Shown: positions 51,014 through 61,890 of the stretch, one piece after another
Position numbering within the stretch: position 1 is the stretch's first letter
Layout: every line of letters starts with the position of its first letter
Assembly (NCBI GenBank): GCA_034336665.1
Contig: CM067592.1
Location: 44,359,761 to 44,423,760, forward strand
Source of the DNA: Luscinia megarhynchos
Taxonomy: Eukaryota; Chordata; Aves; Passeriformes; Turdidae
Direction: 5' to 3'
DNA: 64,000 bases
Notes under the pieces: generated by a model
Seen by the model: the letters and a program-made list of their open reading frames with translations, nothing else
What the model was told of the DNA's origin: nothing
Databases searched by the model: none
Translations under genes and position numbers: made by a program

Positions 51014-51557
51014 CGCAGTACAACTATGGAGGAAGATACTATGCATGCATTTAAAGTTTTATATTTGAAGTTGCCAAAACTTTGTTCTTTAACAGATAAT
51101 ATATGTTTCATTTGTAAGTAATGATGTCTAAGAAGCTCTCTCTGACATCCTTCTGTTAGAGCAAATAGCACATTTGACAGATATTCAGATGAGGGGCTAT
51201 TTGGTGCTGTCAGTAATACCTGCAGTCCAGGAGAAAGTCTGGTTTGTATGTTTCCCAAACACACCAACCCAAGTGCCTTGAGATTTGTGCATAACACAGA
51301 ACTAGAAGATAGAGCAAGGAAGGGACAGCAAGTGGTAAGTGTGGAACCCTTGAAAGTTGAAAGATTTGATAATGCTTTAAACATTTGCAGTTGAATCTGC
51401 TTCATTTGTAGAGTTAAAAATTTAGGGCAGATGTTGTCTGAATGGTTCTTTCACAACTGTGGTAGTGAGTCACTTGAGGAATATTCTCTGTCGTGGTCTG
51501 AGTGAGGATGACCTGGTACCACATACTGAGAACTTTTCATGCCGACATAAGTTAGAT
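51014..51557. other. Gene-free stretch between LTR and CR1
   Basis: No gene or repeat is recognised. A minus-strand open frame of 134 codons (51001-51405) has no recognisable domain. Confidence 0.6.
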
Positions 51558-51970
51558 GATTAAGGGGCTGGAGCATGTCTCTAGTGAGGAAAGGCTGAGA
51601 AAGCTGGGCTTGTTCAGCCTCAAGAAGAAATGATTGAGAGAGGACCTCACCAATGTCATAAATATCCCAAGGGAGGGTGTCAGGAGCAGGTATAAGACCA
51701 TCTTCTCTGTAGTGCCCAGCAGTAGGACCAGGGGCAACAGAGAGAAACTGATGCACAGGAAGTTCCACCTGAACTGAGGAAGAATTTTGTTATAATGCAG
51801 GTGACTGTGCTTGGAACAGATTGCCCAGAGAAGGTGCAGAGTCTCCCTCACTGCAGATATTCAAGAACCACCTGGTTGCAATCTTTTGCTGGGTGCTCTG
51901 GGATGAGCAAGGAGGTAGGACCAGGTGATCCACGGTGGTCCCTTCCAACCTGAACCATTCTGTGATTCTG
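51558..51970 (+). mobile_element. CR1 LINE 3' end, plus strand, about 410 bp
   Basis: It begins 'ggggctggagcatgtctct', runs through 'gaggaaaggctgagaaagct', 'gggcttgttcagcct' and 'acagattgcccagagaaggt', and ends 'ggtcccttccaacctgaac' followed by 'cattctgtgattctg'. This is the complete CR1 3' UTR. No coding part is retained. Confidence 0.92.
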
Positions 51971-53087
51971 TTTATACTTACAGCATTCAGAACTGGAAAT
52001 CTCAGTTCCTGAAACAGTACTCTCTGGAGTACAGGCCTGTACAACACTGAGCATGTTATTTCTCTTGTGAAAGTTATTATCACTGATAAAAGTATCTCAA
52101 ATCTGTAATATTACAGACCCCTTCAGAGTCTGTTTCTTTCTAGTGACAAAGAAGTATAGCAAAGAGTATATATTTATATATGCTGTGGAGTCTTTCAAAA
52201 TTATCAGACATTAATTCTTAAAACATTAACTAGCAATCATAAGCTGAAGAGGAGATAGTTGTCTGTATTTCTGAATAGTAAAAATAGGAGAACAGAAAAA
52301 GAAAAGTGTGACAGGGTTTTAAGCAGGAGTTTGCATCTGTTTACAGCTCTTTGGAAAACATAACTTCATAGCATAGGAAATTCAGTGTTGGCATATGCAA
52401 AGCAGTGCTCTTATGGACAGTGATTATCTCTTGTTTGTGAATTTTACTTTACTCTAACTTTTCACATCCATTACTTACTTACATTTGTCTGACTGTTTAA
52501 GATATGGGACTGGGCATCATGTGCTCAAAGATGATTTTAGGATACATCAAAAGTTTAAAAATTGTAAAGTAGAAATAGAAAGCAAACTTAATTTAATTTT
52601 AAGATGAAATATACCTGGACCAAGTTATTCTTGGATATACAGTACCTGTAGCTGAAAATGTGCTATAGTTGTTACTAAAAGTTTCTTTTTCTTTCTGATG
52701 TCTGTAGCTACAACTAATACAAGATAAACGGGCTATGTGCCAATTTATCTGAATTTCTCTGCTCAGACAGCATCAAGTACACAAGCGATTATTGAATTGA
52801 AATTGGAAAAGACAAAGAAATATATTTGAGATAATTATTTTCCTAATTATTTCTTTATTTGAAGATCAACATTTTAAAATACTTTCTGCTGCAGATTTTG
52901 GTATCCTAGTGTTACCTCCAGTGGAAAGCCACCCAGGAACTCGGGGATTATAATACCTGACATGTTAACAAAGGCTGAGAGAACACAGTTTGTTGATTTG
53001 CCTAGAGAGGACTCTAAGGACATAAAGTTGTCTGGGCTTGGGGTTTTTTTTGTTTTGTCCTTTTTTTTTGCCATGTGGGCAAGAAAA
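51971..53087. other. Gene-free AT-rich stretch
   Basis: No gene is recognised. The DNA is AT-rich, with a short TA-rich run near 52170 and T runs just before the next CR1 fragment. Confidence 0.6.
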
Positions 53088-53290
53088 TACTGGAATAGTT
53101 TGCTCACAGAGATTTTTAAATCTTCATCCTTGGAGATACTCAACACTCTACTGGACAAATAGAGACAAGTGCTCTGCTGGACAAGAGACCTAACTTGATT
53201 TGTCCTGCTTTGAGCAGGAGGTTGATACACAAGATCCCAGAGATTTCTTTTGGCCTGAAATATTTTATGGTTCTATTGTTCATGATTCTA
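53088..53290 (+). mobile_element. Old CR1 LINE 3' end, plus strand
   Basis: It matches the CR1 end in order: 'actggaatagtttgctcaca', 'catccttggagatactcaa', 'ctggacaa', 'ctgctttgagcaggaggttg' and a degraded terminus 'ttatggttctattgttcatg'. It is more diverged than the copy at 51558. Confidence 0.75.
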
Positions 53291-54660
53291 GTGATATGTT
53301 AAGGAACAGGGTGACTTTGCTTTTAACAAATGTGGTTCTTTAAGTTTCACAGCTAAGCACAAAATTGAGGTATCTCATAGTTCAATTTTTTTACCTTGTA
53401 GCCTGGTATACAGCAAAGTTTTGAAAATTATTGCCAGTATCTTTTCTAATGTGATGTTTAATCACACCCATATAGTCTGGTGTTAAAATTTATTTTAGTT
53501 TATATTTATAGTATACTATCACTCCGTGAACTTACTAGCAGTCATAGAAAGAAAACGTATCCACATTTAATTCACATCTAGGCTTAGCCTTGGCAGTTCA
53601 GCTGAACAACTCTAGGCTCTTCTGCAGAGTTGTAAACTGGCTTTTATTATCAATATTTTTGTGTACAATGCAACTATTCTTTTTCTCACAAAGTATATTT
53701 ACTCCGTAATCCAAACTGCAAATATGTACCCATAAAAACACATTGGTATAAAATAAACAAGATAGGACATTTTGAGGAACTGAAAGAACATAGCTAAAAA
53801 GAAATGGCAGCTTTTGTGGAACTAGCAAAAATTATTCATTGGGGATCTTCTCAAAATTTGGCCCACGTAATTTTTCTCTTTTGCAAACGTGGTGGCAAAA
53901 TATTAAACTGTAAAAGTGAAGAAACACTACATATTCATTTGAATGTGTTTTGGTTTTCCTTTCAAAATTTAATTACTTTGGACTTTCCTGAAAGTTGAAT
54001 GTTTTTTTGAAATTTGATTTGTTTGTCATTGCTAGATTATAGAAAACAGTTAAGATGTCTGGTCTGGTCAAGATGTTTGGTCATCTTGAGACTATCTATG
54101 ATTTAGAGTGATGGTTAAAAATTACTTGCCTGATTTAAGTACTTACCTACTCTTTGAGATTTTATATGAAATGCCATGAAAACATATATTTATTTCTTCC
54201 TATCTGTCCATGATTTACTCTTTCTTTAATATCCATCCTGCTTTCATGCTTAGTGGGTTTTGTGGGGTGGAGTTTTTGGTGTTTTTTGGTTTTTTTGTTG
54301 GTTTTTTTTTGGTTGGTTGGTTGGTTGGTTGGTTTTGTCATTGGTGCCTGTTTGTTTATTTATTTGATTTATTGGGGGGAGGGGTTGATTTGCTTGTTTT
54401 TTTATTGACTCAGGTTTTTCTCTTAAGTTTCACGCCATAAGGATGTGAATAAAACTATTATCTAGATGTCTGCAGCATGAGTAGATCTGTAGGATGGTGT
54501 TCCTTTGATCTAACACTATATCCTATTGCATAATGAAAACCTCTGAGGTTCTAAAAATTAAACAAGACAACAACAATTAAGCTTATGTTTCTTGTTTCAA
54601 GTGAACAGTTTTGAGACAAAAAATTTGAGAATTTGCCAGGTAAAGAGAAGTTGGCCAGTG
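53291..54660. other. Gene-free AT-rich stretch with a G/T-rich tract
   Basis: No gene is recognised. The tract at 54251-54345 is G/T-rich and includes (GGTT)n at 54311-54334. It resembles the intronic tract at 32616-32822. Confidence 0.65.
54251..54345. repeat. G/T-rich tract with (GGTT)n
   Basis: The plus strand is nearly all G and T, with six GGTT units in a row. Open frames across it are compositional. Confidence 0.9.
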
Positions 54661-55010
54661 GAAATCTCATGAGAGTTTACTGAGTTCAGGGTGCTGCATC
54701 TGTGCTGGGGCATCAGCCCAGGCTGGGGATGAACAGATCAGAGCAGCCCTGGGAGAAGGACTTGGGGGTGCTGGGGGTGAGAGGCTGCACATGACCCAGC
54801 CATGGGCACTGCCAGCCCAGAAACCAAACGTGTCCTGGGCTGCATCCAAAGCAGCGTGGGCAGCAGGGGAGGGAGGGGATCCTGCCCCTCTGCTCTGCTC
54901 TGGTGAAGGACAGAGCATCTCTTTGGTGAGGAAAAGCTAAAAAAATTGGGATTGTTCAGCCTGGAGAAGAGAATGCAGCAGGATGACCTAGTTGCAGCAT
55001 CCAGATACCC
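54661..55010 (+). mobile_element. CR1 LINE segment, plus strand, joined to an inverted partner
   Basis: It reads 'ctcatgagagttta', 'gagaaggacttgggggtgct', 'tgtcctgggctgcatccaaa', 'ctgcccctctgctctgctct' and 'ttcagcctggagaagagaat', i.e. CR1 from just after the polymerase core into the start of the 3' UTR. It stops before the CR1 terminus, where a minus-strand CR1 piece begins. Confidence 0.88.
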
Positions 55011-55014
55011 CTGG

Positions 55015-55465
55015 CTGGCATCCTATCCTCCAGGAGTGTCAGCTGCAGCACTCAGCTTCGTGTCATCTGCAAACTCATTGAGGGTGCACTCAATCCCTTC
55101 ATCTGCACCACTAATAAAGATATCAAGTAACTCAGGTCCCAATATGGATCCCTGAGGGGCACCACTTATTTCTGATATCCATCGAGACTCTCAGCCATTA
55201 ACCAACTGGATTCAATTGTCCAACCAATTTCTCAGTCTGCTCATCAAATCCATCTCTCAGTTCAGAGAGAGAAATGTTGTGGGGGACTGTGTCAAAGGCT
55301 TTGCAGAAGTTCAGATAAATGACATCTAGAACCCCAACCTCATCCACTGGTGGGGTCACTCCATCATAGAAGGCCACTCTAGAGTGATCAGGAAGGACTT
55401 GTCCTTGGTGAAGCTGTGCTGGCTGTCACAAATCACACCCTGGTTCTCCATATGCCTTTACATTT
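55015..55465 (-). mobile_element. CR1 LINE segment, minus strand, RT core region
   Basis: The plus-strand text 'tgtcatctgcaaactcattg', 'agggtgcactcaatccct', 'gatccctgaggggcaccact' and 'gtgtcaaaggctttgcag' is the reverse complement of the CR1 RT core (the GIECTLSKFADD-type region) and its upstream part. The copy ends near 'ttctccatatgcc'. No open frame remains. Confidence 0.88.
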
Positions 55466-58400
55466 AGCAGGAAAATTAATTTTCAGCACATATTATGAAA
55501 TTACTGTAAATTACTGTATTAATAAAATAGTGTTTTGTCCAACTGTGTTCTCAGGCTGTAAAAAAGGAAGTTTCCCCTTGTGGATAGCCTGAGCTACATA
55601 TAAGACTGTAATCCGTGCTGCTCATATTGAGGACCTGCAAAAAATTCTAAAAATAAAAGGATAAGTGGAAGTTTGATCTGTTTGTCACAGAAGTAGCTGT
55701 TCTGTTTTTCAGCAGAGGGAGCTGCTAATGCTTTGGAGCTGTTCATAGTAATGTGTTGGTAGCAGCAATGGCAAGGATTTGACAGTGCAACTTCTCCAGC
55801 AGCAATGTTGTCTGAAAAAATCCCAGCTTCTTGTCAGATCTTACTTATTCTAATATATGCCATTTCTTCCTTGATACCTGTTTTTGGAGCTGCACAGGAA
55901 GCTCATTCAGCCCTTTCTAACAAAAGCAGTAACAAAACAACATTAAATATACAATTTTTTTAAAGTCTGTTTTCAAAGGCAGAGTTTACATCTTAGTTAT
56001 AATGGCTGAAATGAGTTTATTTCCCCTTCAGTGAGATTTCTTGGATAGACAAGTGAGGTCCCATGGTAGTTCAAGAGTTAGCAGCTATACATGTACGACA
56101 CCAATAACAGGGAATGCTATTTATTCTCTCTGCCTCTTTGCAGGTCCCAGGGGAGGGTAAATTACACCCAACATTTTGATCATTCAGTTTCAAGGGAATA
56201 AAGGGGAAAGGAATCTGTCACTGACACCATTTTTTTACATTAAACTCCAGCCCTGAACGAATTTTTTTAAACAATGAACTTCAGCAAAACAATTATGCTG
56301 AAAAGGAGTTTAAGGAATTAAAACGAATTTAAGCTAGATAATTTTCATTAAAAAGATCAGAGCACTTAACTGTTTATCAAAAGAGGTTTTAGAGTCAACC
56401 ACCTTTTGCAAAGATGTCTCTTCTCTGATTAGCAAATGCTTTATTGTGTTTTCTTTAGTTTTGGTGAGTGAAAACTTAGGACTTTTTAGGAATTTCTTCC
56501 TACCTAGTCCCAGGAGATATCTCATTGTAGAGGTAGTAATTTAGGAAGAATTAATTTGGCATGCAAGTAGGCAAAGATATATATGTATTAGGTAAGAGGT
56601 GACAATAACTGAAATATTCCAGCTGCATTGTGAGAGTGATTTGACAGAAAATGAGGCATAAACACAATTTAATTGTAATTAGAATAAGTTGATTGCCTAT
56701 TGTAGCCTATATTGAAAGATGTGAGGGTGGAGCTTTTAATGAGCTGAAAAGCTAAAATGAGAATTGAGATCAGGGTGTAAGCACACTGGAAAAATTAAGC
56801 ATGGATTTTAAGAAGGAGATCTTGGTGCATAAAATAAATATATTCCTTTGCAGTCTGAATTCCCTTTTATGGACACTGAAAGCTCTCATGCCTTTGTGTC
56901 TTTGGCTTCTATCAGGACCCTTTCATGTTGAAAGTGATCCATGAACCCCACGTACCATGAAGGGGTTATGGGTCTTTCTGGCTCCATGACTTACAGACAT
57001 AAAATGGAAACTCTGACAAATGTGTTTGGGATTCTTGTGGATTTGAAGGAGTGGTCATGGATTTTTTGCTTCTTTTTAATTGTTTATAGTCCTTTTAAAA
57101 TTATTTTAAAATCTATCTTCCATAAGTTTTATAATGTGAGTATTTATGCCATTAATACCAATTTTTGTGGCTGATTTGTCCGTTTTTCATTGTTGCAAGT
57201 GGTAATTGAATGTATATAAAATCTTACCTGTAGATTGTAATACAGACACTCCTGAAAAATATAAATATAAATGTGAATATTCTTCATTCTGAAACGTGTT
57301 TGAAAAGGAGGGATTAGATTGGCAACTATCAGACCTAAAGTAAGAGAAGTAGGAACACCAGGCTGGGTTATAGCAGATAGTATCTTGCATGGAAATCAAG
57401 ATACTTATTTTGAAAGAAGGAAAAGCAAAATTTCAGTAAGTATCTTTCATTTATCTCATTTGAAAAGAGAAGGATATTACATTTGCTCTGTAACTGAAAA
57501 GCCCACTGTTACAATTTTTGATTAATACAATGGTTTGTCAGGTCTGGACAGAATATTGATATCCTGCTTTTAGTGAGAGCTTGGTAGGTAAATAAGTATT
57601 TTAGAAAGGTGACCTAAGTTCATAGTCAAAATTGAATTATTTTCTGGCATCATCAGAGGAACAATTACTGATCAGTTGGAAAGGCTGAAGCTTATTGTTG
57701 CAGCCAATTTAACTTACTTAACCTTGTTAGAAATAGTGTTCTTAATTGAAAGAGAAAAAGGAACAGAGAGGTCCAAATATGCATTTTTTCACATGGCAAT
57801 TCAAAAAGAGAAAAATTGAAGAGGAAAAAAGAGATAAAAAGTCAAAGGAGTGTCCTTAAGATCAAGTACATTTTTATATATCTCTGAGAACATATGTATA
57901 TAAATGTAGACAAATACTTTGTAAGGAGGTGCAGACATAGCAAGCTACCCTTTAAGTGGGCAGTAACATCATGATCTTTGTCCTTAATTTTGTACTATGA
58001 TTAATGTTCTACTTTTCTAATTATTCTTTTACAGAGCCTTGTCTTTCAAGAGTATCATGCATGCCTCATATTTAGAACAGTCAAAAATCTTCAAAAATGT
58101 TGGCTATTGTCAACAACAGCTTAACCAAATGAACAGTTCAGGGTCTTTTGAGCTCTTCTCAATGGCCCTCTGGGAGCAAACTGCAGTAATCACTCATTGT
58201 GTAACAAACAAGACCAGGGATGCTATTTAAAAAATTTGGAGAGAAACCACCCCCACACACTGCTTTTCATAGAGAAGAGCTCTCAGTTTGTGAGGTAATG
58301 TGAAACAAGGAACTCAAGATAACTATCTCTGCCTAATAAACAGAAAGGGTCAATCTGTCAATCTAAAACTTATTTCTTGATTTTCTGGATTTAAAATGCT

Positions 58401-60504
58401 TTATTTTAGAAAAAGAATACATATGATGAGGAAGTAAGAAAACAGTAGAGCTTAAGACTGTTATTTTGGAAACTTTCTTGGTGGAGGGACATTAGTTTTA
58501 AGACAACATAGCAGTGCTGTTTGATTTCAATTACTGATGGCAACCCCCACAGAGAAGACCACAGAGAGAGAAAAAGGTGACAAAGATTCTTGATATCTTC
58601 TGAGAAGGACAAAGATGCAGAGGAAGAGAAGCTACAGAAGTCAGATCTCTGAAAGCCAAAGAAAGAAAATCTTTGGAAGAAGCAGTAAGTACACTGGCAT
58701 ATCTGGAAAGAAACAGTACACAGTGGCATCCCTTTCCTTGTGTTACCTATTGGACAGGCTACTGAGAATTCACACTCTTTCCCTGCCTACCCAGCAGGTG
58801 GCATCCAGAACACACAAATCACATCAAATTTCTAGTTTCTTCCTGTAAACCATAACTAAGAAACTTCTTTGATGTTTTTTTCTTCATCTACTTCCCTGGG
58901 GAGAGATTAAAAAACACTTTTGTGACCAGAACTTTTGACTGCTTAATGTTTGACCTCTCCCACAACAGTCAGCAAAAAGAAAAAAAAATCCTCTCTGAAC
59001 TAAGACTGACATTGTATAAATGAGCATTCTAATCTAATAACTTGAACAGGTAGTGTAGCAGAAAAGTGCTTCCTCCCAGAGTGTTGTTGGGATCAAAAAT
59101 GTAGAGTATTGCCCAGAGGCTTCAAAACTGTAAATAATGTAGGATACAAGAAGACTTTGTTGTGGGTACTAGGATAGTTTGTCTTTAATATCCTAGTAAT
59201 CTTCAGAAGAATAATTTCTGCTCTTTTGGAAACACAAAAAAGAGTTCTAAGTCAACCATGCTAAAAGGTTTGATTAGGTCATTTCAATACTTGAGTGCCA
59301 GAATCCTCATTAAATCTATTTTACTCAAAAAATTAAAATCTACTGGAAACAGTTTCTATCATGAGGCTTACTCTCTGAAATCCATTCTATGTGAAGATTT
59401 TACAGCCTATTTATGCCAAACTCTAGTCCATAAGCCACTTCTTAATTTTTAAATCTGATAAATGTTGCCAGCTAGTTATTCTTAATGCCATTGCTGTGTT
59501 TGATTCTCAATGATGTATATTCCTAATTTTTTAAAATGGAATTGTGACTGCTTTTTAATTTTATTGTTAATGCTGTGTCATTGTTAGCACGATGGGCATA
59601 AACTTTGTATGCATGAGAAGGATGTAATTCAGAGAGCTGCTGCTTGCCAGGCTGTTCTTTAGTTGAGATGCTTTGGTAAGAGGGGCCAGCTAAGAGTGGA
59701 GGCGCCAACAAGCACAGCAGTTTGCAGAGCAGGCTGCACAGATTGGGGCTCAGCAGCTTGGCTCAGAAGGGCACACGTGTCCTCAGCAGATTCTGCCTTC
59801 AAGATCTTGGACTTACAAGTGTACTGAAGGAGCACAGATAGAGTCTGGTTTGGGATACACACACTCCCATTATGGCAAGTGTTGGAAATTTCTAAGTTCA
59901 AGCACTGGGAGAATGGCTTTTGCTCTGTATTTAGAATTGCTAATAAGGAGTAGGTACAGCACTTTTGTAGCTGTCAAGGGTTGATAGCTCTGTCAAATTA
60001 AGCCTCTAATTGGGCTGACCTTGAGCCCTGCAACAGGACCAGGATGAAGCAGCAAGTTACAGAGACTCTCTACGGTGATCCCTTAAAGACACTGAAGAGG
60101 TGAATAAACAGAAAAGGATCCTTTTAGTTTTGTTGGGATAAAGTGAGACTTGCTGAAGCCCTGAATTGAAGAAAAGGAAAACAAGGATCAGAAGTGTCAG
60201 GGCAACCAACAGAAATACAAATCTTCCGTAGCGATGATGTGCATCTGTGGAAATCAGAGCTTGAAGATCAAAGGATTCAAATCTCTGTGGGCACCAATGC
60301 TGACAAAAAAGTGATAAAAATAAGAGCCATTGAAGACAAAATTCTCAGAAAGATTCTCAGGGAAACACTCTGGACAATGAGGAACTCATTGATGTACTGC
60401 AGCTATGAAATGCAGGAGACATGCTTGCGGTTCCTGGGCAGAAATCAGAATAAATAATTGATGTGCTCATTTTTGGTTTTGTGTTTCTCCTGGATGGGAT
60501 TATT
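55466..60504. other. Gene-free intergenic stretch
   Basis: No gene is recognised. The DNA is AT-rich and mostly unique-looking. A block at about 56630-56810 has several TAAT homeodomain-like cores and may be a conserved noncoding element. Open frames at 58039, 58615 and 60194 are short and without recognisable domains. Confidence 0.55.
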
Positions 60505-61890
60505 TCTACAGAGGAAATGTCGCTCTCTGTTACATGTCAAGGACTTGCTGGAGTGGATGGAGTTCTGTGCTGGACTGGATGAAGAGCCATCTGAGAGCTC
60601 ATGGGTTTGGGTTGAGGGCAGGGCAGAGACAGGTGACATCATAGCAGGGGCCCACTACAGGCTGCCTGACCAGGAACAGTGAGCAGATGAGTCCCTCTGC
60701 AAAAAGACAGGAGCAGCCTCACATTCACAAGCCTGGTCCACAGAGGGGACTTGAACCACCCTGACTGCTGTTCAAGGGAGAATATAGCAGGACATCAGCA
60801 ATTTAGAAGGTTCCTGGAATGCAGTGATGACAACTTCCTTCTCCAAGTGACAGAGTAACCAACAGGGAAAGGTGCTATCCTGGACCTGCACAAAGAGGGT
60901 GGAAGTAAGGACAGCAGCCTGGGAAAAATACTAAGATACTGCCTGAGCAGCCAGGGATAAGGTTAGGAATACTAAAGCCCTGATAGAAATAAAACTTGCC
61001 AAGAACATCAAGGGCAACAAGAAAATTTACTATAGGTACATTGATGGTTAAAGGAAGCCTAGGGACAGTATGGCCCCTCTATGGAAGGAAACAGGAGACC
61101 TGGTTACAAGAAACATGGAGAAAACTGAATTTTTTGACTCAGTCTGCCCTGGTGAGTTTTTCATCTATGCTGCCCAAATTGCAGAAGTCACAGAAAGTAA
61201 AGGGACTGGAGAACTACCTGGTGTAGGAGAAAATTAGTTTTGAGACCATCAAAGAAACCTGAAGGTGCACAAGTCCCTGGGACTTGATGAGATCCATCCA
61301 TGGATCCTGAAGGAACTGGCAGAGGAAGTGACTAAGACACTGTGCACCATGTTCAAGAAGTTGTGGCAATATGGTGGTGTCCCCACTGCCTGAAAAAGGG
61401 AAATCATAACCCACATTTTAAAAAGCGTGTATAAGGATGGAATGGGGAGCTACAGGCCAGTAAGTCCCACGTATGTCTGCACCCATCACTGGTCAGATGC
61501 TCCTGGAAAATACAGAAGTGCACAAGAAAAGCAATTAGGTAATTGATGATGACCAGAGTGCCTTCACTAAGCAGATAATGCCTGACAACATTGGTGGCCT
61601 TCTACAGTCAGGTTACAGCAGTGACAGGATGAGGGGAAATGGCTTTAATCTGAGAGAGAGTGGGTTTAGATTAGATATCAGGGAGAAATTCTTCAATGTG
61701 AAGGTGGTCAGTCACTGGCACAGGTTGCCCAAGAAGCTGTGGGTACCTGGAAGTTCCCTCTCAAGGCCAGATTGGATGGACCTTTGATGGACCTGATGTA
61801 GCAGAAAGCATTCCTGGCTGTGGTAGGGAGGTTGGACCCAGGTGATCTGAAAGGTCCCTTCCAACCCAGACCATTCTATGATACTTTAAA
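60505..61890 (+). mobile_element. CR1 LINE, plus strand, about 1.4 kb with internal deletions
   Basis: It starts in the endonuclease region ('acatgtcaaggacttgctgg', 'gcagagacaggtgacatcat', then a frame reading AHYRLPDQEQ). It passes through the linker (frame at 60996-61226, related to the CR1 segment before the polymerase) and the first part of the RT, then jumps at about 61610 straight into the 3' UTR ('gtgacaggatgaggggaaat'). It ends at 'ccattctatgatact'. Another deletion lies near 60900. The RT catalytic core is missing, so the copy is dead. Confidence 0.92.
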
